A stretch of 64,000 bases of DNA from Nanoperiomorbus sp963544155 (GCA_963544155.1 CAUUDW010000003.1:1-64000), one strand, 5' to 3'. Counted from the first letter of the stretch, positions 41,312-50,238 are shown. Numbers and translations are program-made. The notes: generated by a model from the sequence alone, not told the origin.

Positions 41312-42496
41312 ATGGAACAGCCAAATCGCCAGCCGCTCGCTGAACGAATGAGACCAAGCAGTCTAGACGAAGTAGTTGGCCAAGATGAGGCAATGGCTGT
41401 GCTGCGCCCAATCGTCGAGCAAGGCGAGCCGGTATCGCTGATCTTCTGGGGACCGCCGGGAACAGGCAAAACCACCTTAGCACGAATCATCGCCAGCGAG
41501 GTAAAGGCTGACTTCATCGAGGTATCAGCCGTCTCTGCCAAGAAAGCCGATATAGAAAAAGTAATTGAACGAGCTCACCAAAACTGGAACTTACAACTAC
41601 GCACCATTCTCTTCGTCGATGAGATTCATCGCTTTAACAAGGCTCAGCAAGATGCTTTCCTACCCCATGTCGAAAGCGGACTAATCACGCTAATCGGCGC
41701 CACCACCGAGAATCCCTCTTTTGAAGTAATTCCACCCCTCATCTCTCGCTCCCGAGTAGTCATCCTTAAGCAATTATCGACCGACCGGATCAAGCAGATC
41801 CTCAGCCGAGCCATCAAGCTGGAGAAACTGGAGCGCCGAATCTCACCTGACGCTATTGACACCATAGCTAACCTGGCTCACGGTGACGCTCGCTATGCTC
41901 TGGGTGCCCTGGAATTAGCCGAAAGCCTAGCGCCCGGCAGAAAAAAGATTACCGGCCGGCTGGTCGAACAAGCTCTGGGACAGCGTTTACCCCGCTACGA
42001 TAAGAAAGCTGATGGGCACTACGATATCGCCAGCGCCTTTATCAAGTCAATGCGCGGCAGTGATGAAACAGCTGCTCTATACTATTTAGCTCGGATGATC
42101 CAAGCCGGCGAGGATCCTAAGTTCATCGCCCGGCGGATGATCATCTTCGCCAGCGAAGATATCGGACTGGCCGGTAACGGTGCTCTAGGACTAGCCACGA
42201 ACGCCTTTCTGGCTATTGAACGAATCGGTTTGCCCGAGGGAGGAATCATCCTGTCGCACGTCGTTGTCGCCCTATGTCGAGCCAAGAAGTCTCGTGAATC
42301 ATATGACGCTTGGCTACAAGCCAGGCAGCTGGCTGAAGAGTTTCCCGACAGCCCCATACCGCTCTTCATTCGCAACGCCCCGACTAAGCTGATGCATCAC
42401 TTGGGGTATGGAGAGGGCTATCAATGGAAAGCCGGCTACCACCAGGCAGGTAGCTATTTACCCGACGAAGTTCAGGCTAAGTTAGATCAGGATTAA
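41312..42496 (+). CDS. rarA: Replication-associated recombination protein A (RarA/MgsA)
   Basis: An AAA+ ATPase that acts at stalled forks with SSB. The 394 residues include LAERMRPSSLDEVVGQDE, Walker A GPPGTGKTT near 52, Walker B FVDEIHRFNKAQQDAFLPHVE, sensor GATTENPSFEV, and the C-terminal tetramerisation region (RRMIIFASEDIGLA, then a Tyr/Gly/His end). The frame extends upstream to a TTG at 41297, but that part is the -10 box, so the ATG at 41312 is the likely start. It is monocistronic and followed by a hairpin. Confidence 0.96.
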   Translation: MEQPNRQPLAERMRPSSLDEVVGQDEAMAVLRPIVEQGEPVSLIFWGPPGTGKTTLARIIASEVKADFIEVSAVSAKKADIEKVIERAHQNWNLQLRTILFVDEIHRFNKAQQDAFLPHVESGLITLIGATTENPSFEVIPPLISRSRVVILKQLSTDRIKQILSRAIKLEKLERRISPDAIDTIANLAHGDARYALGALELAESLAPGRKKITGRLVEQALGQRLPRYDKKADGHYDIASAFIKSMRGSDETAALYYLARMIQAGEDPKFIARRMIIFASEDIGLAGNGALGLATNAFLAIERIGLPEGGIILSHVVVALCRAKKSRESYDAWLQARQLAEEFPDSPIPLFIRNAPTKLMHHLGYGEGYQWKAGYHQAGSYLPDEVQAKLDQD

Positions 42497-42534
42497 AGCA
42501 AAAGAAAATGACCAAGCCCGGCGAATCCGACAGC

Positions 42535-42555
42535 CGGCGGCTTATTTAGCCGCCG
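42535..42555. terminator. Hairpin between convergent genes
   Basis: CGGCGGCT, TATTT loop, AGCCGCCG. It serves rarA on plus and the uncharacterised gene on minus; T-runs are weak on both sides. Confidence 0.65.
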
Positions 42556-42557
42556 AG

Positions 42558-44081
42558 TTATTTACGTTTAGCCAGCTTTAGCTGAGCCTGGTCAATGGTG
42601 CGTTGCGCCTTGCGCTCCTCGATAATCCTAGCCAACTCGACAGCCAGGGCGTCTTTTGTGGCGACAAAAGTACTCTCACTCACCGACGACTTGAGTGCCC
42701 TTACGATCCGGGCCAAACGACCCAGCTCGGTGTTGGTATAGATGCAACTGATCCAGCTGATATTCGCCATCAAGTAGCGTAGTGTATCAAGCTTGAGCCG
42801 GTCAGTTCGACTAATCTGGAACTGGAACCAGGGGAAGCCCCCACCAACACTATCTATCGGATATTCCGCCACTAGCATATACTTAGTGACATAATTCTGA
42901 AAGAGCTCTTGACTAGCCAGATCATTACTGCTGACAGATCCATCAGCGCTGACCAGCTGTAAGACCTCAGACACTTGAACCAGCTCGTCAGCCTCGCTGA
43001 ATAAATGTCGCAACTTCACGTCAGTGGAAGCTCGGCAAAAACTGGCCACCGCCCGCACATAGTTATCAGCCATTTTGACCGACGGCAGTTCGGCCAGATC
43101 ATAAAGCAGCTTTTTACCCCTGACGGTTTCGCTATGCACTGCCCGGCAGAAATAATTTACCTGCTCCCTGCCGGACAACATTTCAGCCTGCTCCAGCTCA
43201 GCGATGTCCTGAATCAGGATCGGATATTTACCATCGCCGTCCGGCTCGTCAATGGCTCTCCTAGCCCGCAAGTGATCAGTTACCCGCTCAATCGTTGGCA
43301 AGCTAACGCCTAGCACCTTTTGCGCTAGCCGATCGGAAGCTTCACCCATCGCCAGAAAGACGTTCATCACATCAGCTGGCTGAACTTGCCCGGTACTTGC
43401 CACCTTTTTAGCTACTTCCTGTACTAGTAGCACTTTACGTACCAAGTCAGCCGACAGGTCAGACTTAGGAACTTCCGGAGTCAATACTTTAATTATCGCC
43501 TCCAGAACCTCGTCGTTCCGACAGACAATCTTATATTTATCGCCATAGATGAGCTCGCCGTTCTTGGGCAGAAGATTGGCATTATTCGCCAGATAGGCTG
43601 TGATATCACCCACCGCAATGGATCGAAAATGATCTCGATGATCATTAAGCAATTTACCGGCACACTGCAGGTACTCTTCATCCTGGCCCGGAAAGATATT
43701 ATGGTCATAGATCAAGACCTTGCCATCTTGCTCTACGTATAGTCGCACATCAGTCAACTTGGGCTTGCCCACCGCCTCACCATAGACAATATCGCTAGCC
43801 TCAAACGGCAGATGAAACTCTACACTCTCGGGTACTACCGTCTCGGTCGGTTGCTTATTCTTGCGACCACGACTACGCTTCCTCGCTTTCTTCGTTGGCT
43901 GATCATCAGCCGAAGACCGGCCCGCTTCCGGCTCACCATTCTGTGCCAGAATCTCCTTTTTAATCCTGATTAACTCCCTCAGGCCATCCAGGCCGGCGCC
44001 GACACCACCGGTCTGACCACCGGTCGGTGTAGCCACGCCATTAGCTGGAGTTATCACCGGATCACCACTTACCTCACTCAT
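42558..44081 (-). CDS. Uncharacterised 507-residue soluble protein
   Basis: Residues 1-25 are Gly/Thr/Pro-rich; residues 55-85 are basic and disordered (KKARKRSRGRKNK). From residue 90 a folded domain follows with mixed alpha/beta and then mostly helical character. There are few Cys and no membrane segment. I do not recognise a family. The promoter candidate TGGTATGGT ends 11 nt before the ATG, and no ribosome binding site is seen. The basic patch may bind nucleic acid (inference). Confidence 0.75.
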   Translation of the reverse strand: MSEVSGDPVITPANGVATPTGGQTGGVGAGLDGLRELIRIKKEILAQNGEPEAGRSSADDQPTKKARKRSRGRKNKQPTETVVPESVEFHLPFEASDIVYGEAVGKPKLTDVRLYVEQDGKVLIYDHNIFPGQDEEYLQCAGKLLNDHRDHFRSIAVGDITAYLANNANLLPKNGELIYGDKYKIVCRNDEVLEAIIKVLTPEVPKSDLSADLVRKVLLVQEVAKKVASTGQVQPADVMNVFLAMGEASDRLAQKVLGVSLPTIERVTDHLRARRAIDEPDGDGKYPILIQDIAELEQAEMLSGREQVNYFCRAVHSETVRGKKLLYDLAELPSVKMADNYVRAVASFCRASTDVKLRHLFSEADELVQVSEVLQLVSADGSVSSNDLASQELFQNYVTKYMLVAEYPIDSVGGGFPWFQFQISRTDRLKLDTLRYLMANISWISCIYTNTELGRLARIVRALKSSVSESTFVATKDALAVELARIIEERKAQRTIDQAQLKLAKRK

Positions 44082-44160
44082 AAACTAGCTTTACCATACC
44101 ATATACTTGCCAGCGTTTCAACTAGCTTGCGTGATATCCCACCCCGATCTAATAATATCT

Positions 44161-44247
44161 TGGTGCGCCCGAGAAGACTTGAACTTCCACGTCGTAACCG
44201 ACACATGCACCTCAAGCATGCCTGTCTACCAATTCCAGCACGAGCGC
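44161..44247 (-). tRNA. tRNA-Leu (anticodon GAG)
   Basis: An 87-nt class II tRNA with a long variable arm, anticodon loop TTGAGGT, encoded CCA. Confidence 0.95.
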
Positions 44248-44273
44248 TCACTGGTCATTATACCATCCACCTC

Positions 44274-45248
44274 CTAGAAACAAATAGTAAAAGTCGCTCC
44301 ACTGCCATACCGACTGGCATTGTTCGTCGCCGATACCTTAGCACCCATCTGCTCCGCCAATCGACTGGCTAAGCTAAGCCCCAGACCGAACCCTTCAGAA
44401 TTACGTGACTCGTCTGCCCGATAAAATCGGTTAAAGACATTTGGCAAATCTTTATCGGCTATACCACTACCATGATCCCGCACCGCCAGACTCTTCTTGC
44501 CGTCGCTAATAATCTCAATCCGGCTATTTTCCGGCGAGTACTTGATAGCATTATCCAGATATATATAGAGTATCTCTATCAGAGCATCGGCGTTAGCTAC
44601 CAGTTTCAGCGACTTATCACCTAGCTGATTGTCTATCGTTATCTTTTTTACCCCTGCTGTCGCTTGAACCCGGTCAATGGCTCGTCCGACCACCTCGCTA
44701 GCATCAATTGCCGCCATCTCCAACTTGCCGGAGCCGCTTAGCTTCAGTAGAGTATCGGTCAGCTGACGCAGCTTATCTATCTCCTCGAGATTGCTCTTTA
44801 GCTGTTCCTTATAGTCTGACTTCTTAGCTTCGTCATCACGTAGCAATACCTCGTTCTCCATCCGCATGGTAGCGAGTGGCGTCCTCAGCTCGTGGCTGGC
44901 ATCCGAGACAAACTGCGTCTCATCCTCCATTGCTTTCTCGATTGGCTTTAGCGTTCGTCGTGCCAACAGATAAGACGCCATCGCTCCGGCTATCAGGATG
45001 CCAACATTGATCCAGAAGAGACTGGCCCACACTTTAGTCTCAACATCGTGCACCCGGTGATTATAGACGTTGGCAAAGTCGCTCTCGACTCTCAGCTGGA
45101 CGATGAGGTCGGGCGTCTTATAAGGACGCCTGATCTCACCCATAGCAGTCATACCAATCCCCATCGAGAAGGATAGCGACACGACCATAATGATAATAGT
45201 GTAGATCGCCGTAAGTTTGACCGTAGCCTTATCAAATATCTTCATCAT
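44274..45248 (-). CDS. Sensor histidine kinase
   Basis: A membrane sensor paired with the regulator upstream. The 324 residues have a first membrane helix (11-33), a short external loop of about 40 residues, a second helix (75-95) and then directly the dimerisation domain with DASHELRTPLATMRME (phospho-His near 122); no clear HAMP domain intervenes. The ATPase domain has N box YLDNAIKYSP, G1 DHGSGIADKDLPNVF, FRADESR-like FYRADESR and G2 GFGLGLSLA. The small sensor loop suggests a membrane or small-ligand cue. The start overlaps the regulator stop by 4 nt. Confidence 0.94.
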   Translation of the reverse strand: MMKIFDKATVKLTAIYTIIIMVVSLSFSMGIGMTAMGEIRRPYKTPDLIVQLRVESDFANVYNHRVHDVETKVWASLFWINVGILIAGAMASYLLARRTLKPIEKAMEDETQFVSDASHELRTPLATMRMENEVLLRDDEAKKSDYKEQLKSNLEEIDKLRQLTDTLLKLSGSGKLEMAAIDASEVVGRAIDRVQATAGVKKITIDNQLGDKSLKLVANADALIEILYIYLDNAIKYSPENSRIEIISDGKKSLAVRDHGSGIADKDLPNVFNRFYRADESRNSEGFGLGLSLASRLAEQMGAKVSATNNASRYGSGATFTICF

Positions 45249-45922
45249 GACGCCGCTTCCAGCCGATAGCCGAAGCCCCGAATCGTCTGGAGCAGCTCCG
45301 GTCCGGCAAATGGTTTGTCAATCTTGCGCCTCAGCGACCCGACATGAGCTTCAACCGTATTAGGCAGGATATCGGCATCAAAATCCCAGACATGCCCAAT
45401 CAACTTGTCTTTACTGATCGTCCGACCTTGGTTGCGCATTAAATATTCCAAGAGAGCATACTCGGTCGAAGTTAGCTTGATCCGCTTCTTACCTCGTCGC
45501 ACCTCCGACCGACTGGTATTCATCGTTAAGTCTCCTACCTTAAGTACAGTGTCAACTGCATCCGAGGGGCGACGAAATAGCGCCCTGATCCGAGCTAATA
45601 GCTCCTCAAAGCTGAATGGTTTCACCATGTAATCATCGGCCCCGGCGTCCAGTCCCTCTACTCGGTTACGAATCTGCCCTTTAGCAGTCAAGACAATGAC
45701 AGGCGTCCTGATTCCTTTGCTACGCACTTCCCGGATAATCTCCAGCCCCTCTTTGCCCGGCAGCATCCGGTCGATAATCATCAGATCATATTCATCATGT
45801 AAGGCGGCCGCCAGACCATCTTCGCCGTTGTTATACACTTCGGTGGCATAACTCTCCTGTCTAAGACCCCGACTCAGCGCATTGGCTAGCTTGGTTTCGT
45901 CCTCGATAATCAAGACCTTCAT
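45245..45922 (-). CDS. OmpR/PhoB-family response regulator
   Basis: A 225-residue two-domain regulator. The receiver domain carries the acidic pair EDE, the phospho-accepting Asp in DLMIIDRMLPG (residue 51), Thr in VLTAK and Lys in VKPF. The C-terminal winged helix (LTSTEYALLEYLMRNQGRTISKDKL, then VEAHVGSLRRKID) binds DNA. An AGGAGGT ribosome binding site lies before the ATG. It is first in the operon with the kinase. Targets are unknown. Confidence 0.95.
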   Translation of the reverse strand: MKVLIIEDETKLANALSRGLRQESYATEVYNNGEDGLAAALHDEYDLMIIDRMLPGKEGLEIIREVRSKGIRTPVIVLTAKGQIRNRVEGLDAGADDYMVKPFSFEELLARIRALFRRPSDAVDTVLKVGDLTMNTSRSEVRRGKKRIKLTSTEYALLEYLMRNQGRTISKDKLIGHVWDFDADILPNTVEAHVGSLRRKIDKPFAGPELLQTIRGFGYRLEAAS

Positions 45923-46010
45923 CTTACCTCCTTTGTCACTTTACACTAGCATACTAAGCCGTGCTAGCTGAAGATTAGCTAAAGGCTACCCGCTCTCTCG
46001 TCACTAAAAT

Positions 46011-46033
46011 AACCACCTCTATAGCAGGTGGTT
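46011..46033 (-). terminator. Terminator of the tRNA Val-Ala-Val cluster
   Basis: AACCACCT and AGGTGGTT pair around a 7-nt loop, then ATTTTAG on the minus strand. Confidence 0.8.
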
Positions 46034-46048
46034 ACTCGAAATGACGCC

Positions 46049-46125
46049 TGGTGGGGCGGAAGAGACTTGAACTCCCGACCTCTACAGTGTGAATGTAGCG
46101 CTCTAGCCAGCTGAGCTACCACCCC
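46049..46125 (-). tRNA. tRNA-Val (anticodon CAC)
   Basis: A 77-nt cloverleaf, acceptor GGGGTGG/CCGCCCC, anticodon loop TTCACAC, encoded CCA. Third in the cluster. Confidence 0.95.
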
Positions 46126-46136
46126 GGAATCCTAAG

Positions 46137-46213
46137 TGGTGGAGCACAGCGGATTCGAACCGCTCACCTCTTCGCTGCCAGCGAAGCGCTCTAGCCAAAT
46201 GAGCTAGTGCCCC
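46137..46213 (-). tRNA. tRNA-Ala (anticodon GGC)
   Basis: A 77-nt cloverleaf with G3-U70, anticodon loop CTGGCAG, encoded CCA. Second in the cluster. Confidence 0.95.
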
Positions 46214-46216
46214 AAA

Positions 46217-46293
46217 TGGTGGGTCGCAAGGGGCTCGAACCCCTGACCTCCTCGGTGTAAACGAGGCGCTCTAGCCAGCTGAGCTAGCAACCC
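46217..46293 (-). tRNA. tRNA-Val (anticodon TAC)
   Basis: A 77-nt cloverleaf, anticodon loop TTTACAC, encoded CCA. First in the cluster. Confidence 0.95.
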
Positions 46294-46311
46294 ATCTCCT
46301 CAGCTGTAGCT

Positions 46312-46320
46312 ATCATAGCA
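46312..46320 (-). promoter_or_regulatory. Promoter of the tRNA Val-Ala-Val cluster
   Basis: Extended -10 TGCTATGAT on the minus strand, 18 nt before tRNA-Val(TAC). Confidence 0.55.
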
Positions 46321-46344
46321 CATCGTCGCCCTAAAGCCGAAAAT

Positions 46345-47391
46345 CTAGCAGACCACTCCACCGCCCAGGCAGACCTGATCATCGTAGATGACCACCGATT
46401 GCCCACTGGCTACAGCCCGCTCCGGCTCTTTCAGCGTCACGACCAACTGATCACTATCCTGCCACCTGACTGACGCTACTTTCAGCGGGGCACGATGACG
46501 CACTCTGACCAGATAATCACCCTCTGCCACCGGCGCCTCGTTAATCCAGCTTAGTTGTGACAAAGTCAGTTCGTTGCGCCAAAATACTTCACTGTCAAGC
46601 CGGCGGCTAACATAGACTATGTTGCGCTCCATGTCTTTACCTACCACATAATACGGCAAGCCTCCGCCGACATTCAGACCATGACGTTGTCCTAAGGTGT
46701 AGAAGATCGCCCCGTCATGCTCACCCACATGACGACCCGTCTCTTGGTCGATAATCTCACCGGGCTCAGTCCGAATATATTGTCTGAGAAAGTCCCGCAT
46801 GTTCACGGTGCCGACAAAACAAATCCCCTGGGAGTCAGGCTTTCCGGCGGTGCTAAGCCCTAGCCGTTCGGCATCAGCCCGCACCTCAGCTTTAGTCTGA
46901 TAACTGCCAAGAGGAAAGATAGTCTGGGCCACCGCCTCGCCGGTAATCCGATATAGAAAATATGTTTGGTCTTTATCCTGGTTGACTGCCCGCATTAGCC
47001 GACTTCCCTGCGAGCGAGCATAGTGCCCCGTCGCAATTTGCTCTGCGCCGTCCTTAAGCGCCGCCTGGCGAAATAAGCCAAATTTAACCTCCTGATTACA
47101 CATGATATCCGGGTTTGGTGTCCGACCTGCCTGATACTCCCCGATCATATAATCAACTACCAGCTGCTTATATTCATGACGAAAGTCAAATACTTTGAAG
47201 GGGATGCCCAAATGAACTGCCACCCGCTTAGCATCAGCCAAGTCGTCAGCCCACGGACAACGCATGCCGGGCACGTCATTGATCCAGTTCTGCATGTAGA
47301 CGCCCGTCACATCGTAGCCCTGTCGAACCAGTAAGGCCGCAGTTAATGACGAGTCCACCCCGCCCGACATACCAACGTAGATTCGGCTCAT
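46345..47391 (-). CDS. mnmA: tRNA-specific 2-thiouridylase MnmA
   Basis: MnmA puts sulfur on U34 of tRNA-Lys, -Glu and -Gln. The 348 residues begin with the PP-loop GMSGGVDSS near residue 7, have the first catalytic Cys in DIMCNQEVKFG near 100 and the second in GICFVG near 195, and the C-terminal beta barrels (YTLGQRHGLNVGG onward). The ATG overlaps the DUF218 gene by 4 nt. The cysteine desulfurase two genes upstream would supply sulfur. Confidence 0.96.
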   Translation of the reverse strand: MSRIYVGMSGGVDSSLTAALLVRQGYDVTGVYMQNWINDVPGMRCPWADDLADAKRVAVHLGIPFKVFDFRHEYKQLVVDYMIGEYQAGRTPNPDIMCNQEVKFGLFRQAALKDGAEQIATGHYARSQGSRLMRAVNQDKDQTYFLYRITGEAVAQTIFPLGSYQTKAEVRADAERLGLSTAGKPDSQGICFVGTVNMRDFLRQYIRTEPGEIIDQETGRHVGEHDGAIFYTLGQRHGLNVGGGLPYYVVGKDMERNIVYVSRRLDSEVFWRNELTLSQLSWINEAPVAEGDYLVRVRHRAPLKVASVRWQDSDQLVVTLKEPERAVASGQSVVIYDDQVCLGGGVVC

Positions 47392-47990
47392 TCTGACTCT
47401 GCGTTCACTTTAGCGATGCCGAGTAGCTCTGTAATAGCGATAGCCCAACCACGTTTGGTTAAGAACCACCTATGCCACAGTTTGTCGTTAGCCGGCATAG
47501 TCCGGTAGTAAATCGTGTCATCGACATACTCAAAGTTAAGCTTAACTCTCTTGAGATGGTACGGGCTACTGACCAGGATAACATTCTTAGCTCGCAGTTC
47601 ATGCAAGATCTTGACTGTATTCTCGGCATTTTCTTTGGTGTCTCGACTCTTCTCCTCTACCGTAATCAGACGTTTGGGTATACCGGCCTCAATAGCTAGT
47701 CGTCGCATCGCTTCGGCATTCGAAATGGAATCAGGATCGGCTGAGGCACCGCTAAAGATAATATGTCGAGCCCAGCCCGCCTTAAAGAGCCGAATAGCCA
47801 TAATCGCTCGAGCCTCAGTGTCACCTCCGCTGACCGCTACGATGGTATCCGCCGTGGTGCAGTTGTCTAATACCGAGGGAGCGACGCAAGCCGACAGATC
47901 ATCTTCATTTAAAACCCGGTTGATCGTACAGACGACTATCACTAGTACCACCACGATTGATCCGGCCAGCACCGCCAATTTACGTCCCAT
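47388..47990 (-). CDS. DUF218/YdcF-SanA family membrane protein
   Basis: A 200-residue protein with an N-terminal membrane helix (5-24) and an alpha/beta domain with the family marks VSGGDTEAR near 54, IIFSGASADPDS, SRDTKENAENT near 117 and LVSSPYHLKR near 140. DUF218 proteins such as ElyC and SanA are linked to the envelope. The start overlaps the cysteine desulfurase by 11 nt and the end overlaps mnmA by 4 nt, so it is locked between two tRNA-thiolation genes. Confidence 0.88.
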   Translation of the reverse strand: MGRKLAVLAGSIVVVLVIVVCTINRVLNEDDLSACVAPSVLDNCTTADTIVAVSGGDTEARAIMAIRLFKAGWARHIIFSGASADPDSISNAEAMRRLAIEAGIPKRLITVEEKSRDTKENAENTVKILHELRAKNVILVSSPYHLKRVKLNFEYVDDTIYYRTMPANDKLWHRWFLTKRGWAIAITELLGIAKVNAESE

Positions 47991-49131
47991 ATCCTACCAC
48001 CCCAAATTTGCTCTGCTCGCTGACGGCTCGTACGATTAGCTCACTTGCTTGCGCTACATCGTTCTCAGTCGTTGGTCGACCGAGCGACAAACGAAGCGAC
48101 CCATCCACCTCAGCCTCACTTCGCCCCATAGCCAGCAAGACGTGGCTGCGACGCCCTTTGTTTGCGGCACAGGCAGATCCTGTTGCCACTTGCACTCCCA
48201 GCTCATCCAGAGCGAAGACCACTCTCTCGCCATCCACTCCGGCGATAGAAATATTGAGAATAGCGGGCGAATTATTGTCACTCTCATTAAAACGAATACC
48301 TGTCAAATGCTTCATTAGGCTCTGCTTCAGACTCTGACGTAGCTGACTCAAGCGCCCGACCTCACTGTGGCGATGTTCCTCCGCCAGCACCAGAGCCTTA
48401 GCGAAGCCAATGATACCGGCTACATTTTCCGTACCACCCCGTAGCCCCATCTCTTGGCCGCCACCGATAATCAAAGGTTTGAGCTTGATTCCCGCCCGGA
48501 CATAGAGTAGTCCCACCTGCTTTGGGCCGTAACACTTAGCCGCATTAAGAGTCAGCAGATCAACCCCCAGCCTGGCTACATTGAGATCCAGTAGTCCCGC
48601 CGCTTGCGAAGCGTCGCTATGTAGTCGGATCGGCTGAGCTACATTACGTTTTCGTCGCTCAGTCCTCACTTGGTCTATGACCATGGCAATGTCTTTTAAT
48701 GACTGAACGACACCGGTCTCACCATTAACATAACCGACCGATACCAGACCAACCTCATCATCGATTGATTCCGCCAGCTGCTTTAGCTCCACCCGACCAT
48801 CAGGCCGAACAGGCAAGATTATGCCACCCCCAGCCTGCACCGCATTAAGCACAGCCGGATGCTCCGTCGCCAGAGTTATCACCTTGCCCGAGACTCCATT
48901 TAGCGCCAGATTAACCGATTCAGTCGCTCCGGCAGTCATCACCACCTCAGCCGACTTGGCTCCAATACAACGAGCCAGCTCAGACCTGGCCCGCTCAACA
49001 TCTTGCCGTACTTGAGTTGCCGCAAGATATGGTGCCGACGGATTATAAAACTTATCAGTAAAATACGGCATCATCGCTCGGAGGACTCGCTCATCCACCG
49101 GAGTAGCCGCCGCATAATCTAAATAAACCAT
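47980..49131 (-). CDS. Cysteine desulfurase (NifS/IscS family)
   Basis: A PLP enzyme that takes sulfur from cysteine and passes it on as persulfide. The 383 residues show YLDYAAATPVDERV, the His of TEHPAV, SDASQAAG, the PLP Lys region NAAKCYGPKQVG near 200, RGGTENVAGI, and the active Cys in ATGSACAA near 323. Position and operon with mnmA point to tRNA 2-thiolation as a main client. TATCAT with an extended TGG lies 7 nt before the ATG. Confidence 0.95.
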   Translation of the reverse strand: MVYLDYAAATPVDERVLRAMMPYFTDKFYNPSAPYLAATQVRQDVERARSELARCIGAKSAEVVMTAGATESVNLALNGVSGKVITLATEHPAVLNAVQAGGGIILPVRPDGRVELKQLAESIDDEVGLVSVGYVNGETGVVQSLKDIAMVIDQVRTERRKRNVAQPIRLHSDASQAAGLLDLNVARLGVDLLTLNAAKCYGPKQVGLLYVRAGIKLKPLIIGGGQEMGLRGGTENVAGIIGFAKALVLAEEHRHSEVGRLSQLRQSLKQSLMKHLTGIRFNESDNNSPAILNISIAGVDGERVVFALDELGVQVATGSACAANKGRRSHVLLAMGRSEAEVDGSLRLSLGRPTTENDVAQASELIVRAVSEQSKFGVVGYGT

Positions 49132-49138
49132 TACCTCT

Positions 49139-49147
49139 ATGATACCA
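49139..49147 (-). promoter_or_regulatory. Extended -10 promoter of the desulfurase-DUF218-mnmA operon
   Basis: TGGTATCAT on the minus strand, 7 nt before the ATG at 49131. A GAGGT stretch lies between. Confidence 0.55.
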
Positions 49148-49264
49148 CTAGATTACTCAGCCACCATATAGCTCGCCTCAGCCAAGCACGACCGGGCTAG
49201 AGCTGGTTGTACTACCCAAGTACCGACATAAGTAACGCACGTCCTCTATCTACCCAAGCTATCC

Positions 49265-49432
49265 TTAGCCTGACATTGAAAGAACAACCTGCTTATCCGC
49301 CCCTAGCGCCTGAGCCAAAACCTCATCATGGGTGGCATAGATGATCGCTCCGGGATACTCTGCTAGAGCCCGCTCAATATTCTCTCTAGCCCAGATATCC
49401 AGACATAGATTGAACCGGCCGGGCTTGGCCAT
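49265..49432 (-). pseudogene. Remnant of an ABC-F type ATPase (C-terminal fragment)
   Basis: A 55-codon frame reading MAKPGRFNLCLDIWARENI and then ERALAEYPGAIIYATHDEV. This resembles the D-loop to H-loop part of ABC-F proteins (NHLDLWARE... PGA...SHD), with the H-loop His in ATHDEV. The Walker A, Q-loop and signature parts are missing; upstream in frame is only the terminator of the next gene. It is best read as a decayed gene end, although expression as a small protein is not excluded. Confidence 0.55.
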
Positions 49433-49433
49433 A

Positions 49434-49467
49434 AAAAATAGCAGCCTCTTCTGAGGCTACTATTTTT
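49434..49467 (-). terminator. Terminator of the secreted repeat protein
   Basis: AAAAATAG-AGCCTC pairs with GAGGCT-CTATTTTT across a 4-nt loop, with one mismatch. It has A/T runs on both sides. Confidence 0.85.
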
Positions 49468-49491
49468 ACGCTAAAGATCTCTACCGATCTA

Positions 49492-50238
49492 CTAGGCTTC
49501 GGCCGCAGTGTTGGGCGCTGCTGGCACAGGTGACTTGCCTTTATTCTTATTGACAGTCGGTCGAGCCGGTTGACCTGGCTGAGCGGGGTTGCCCGGAGTA
49601 CCGGGGTTGCCCGGCTGAGCGGGGTTGCCGCCGCCGGCAATCTTCCTGTAGGTTACTACTACGGTCTTGTCGCTGTCCATAGCTATATTTAGGGTATCGC
49701 CGGTCACATTAGCCACCGAGCCATTGACCGTTACTTTGTCGATCTCGTAGCCTGGTTCCGGCGTGAAGACAACGGCTTCCATGCTACCTGCCGTAACGTT
49801 CGTCTTGCTGGGCGAGATCGTACCGTGACCACCGCTAACGCTGGTATTTAGGCTATATGTGGTCGGAAGCGGCGTACCGGACTTAAACATAGCCCTAACG
49901 TTAACCGGTTTGGCCGGCATGATGAAGGTAGTAACCGGGCTGGTCTTACTGGCTAGATCGCTAAGATTAATACCTTCCAATACAGTCCAGGCATCAAACA
50001 CCTGACCGGCCGGTGCAGGATCAGCCACAAGCTGAATGGTCTGACCGGCCGCTGCAGCTACCACGCTGGTGCCACCAAGCTTGGCGGTACCATTAGTCAC
50101 ATGAATGGGGTATGTGGTATCCGCTTTCGCCGGTTGCGAAAGTGTCGAGACTACACCGAGCATCATCGCCGGCACCAACACTAGCGCCAGTAGCAGCGTC
50201 GCCAGCCTGCTTCGCTTCCTCGTACATGTTATTTTCAT
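49492..50238 (-). CDS. Secreted protein with bacterial beta repeats and Pro-rich tail
   Basis: A 248-residue exported protein. The signal peptide has a basic start, a hydrophobic core and AKA|DTT at residue 39. Two repeats of the InlB/Flg_new bacterial-repeat type follow (about 42-120 and 126-195; GQTIQLVADPAPAGQVFDAW and GSMEAVVFTPEPGYEIDKV align). Then comes a Gly/Pro/Asn-rich stretch of GNP and PGQP units, ending SPVPAAPNTAAEA. The end resembles a sorting motif without the following membrane helix. AAAGGAGG lies 5 nt before the ATG, and TTGACT-N17-TAAGAT is its promoter. It is probably surface-exposed or released. Confidence 0.85.
   Translation of the reverse strand: MKITCTRKRSRLATLLLALVLVPAMMLGVVSTLSQPAKADTTYPIHVTNGTAKLGGTSVVAAAAGQTIQLVADPAPAGQVFDAWTVLEGINLSDLASKTSPVTTFIMPAKPVNVRAMFKSGTPLPTTYSLNTSVSGGHGTISPSKTNVTAGSMEAVVFTPEPGYEIDKVTVNGSVANVTGDTLNIAMDSDKTVVVTYRKIAGGGNPAQPGNPGTPGNPAQPGQPARPTVNKNKGKSPVPAAPNTAAEA

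Noticed and set aside
41185..41541. A 118-codon minus-strand frame upstream of and inside rarA
   Set aside because: It is antisense to the rarA Walker A region and its residues follow rarA codon structure.
47515..48039. Plus-strand frame of 174 codons
   Set aside because: Antisense shadow of the DUF218 gene.
49386..49640. 84-codon minus frame overlapping the secreted protein end
   Set aside because: It reads the Pro-rich repeats out of frame and runs through the terminator.
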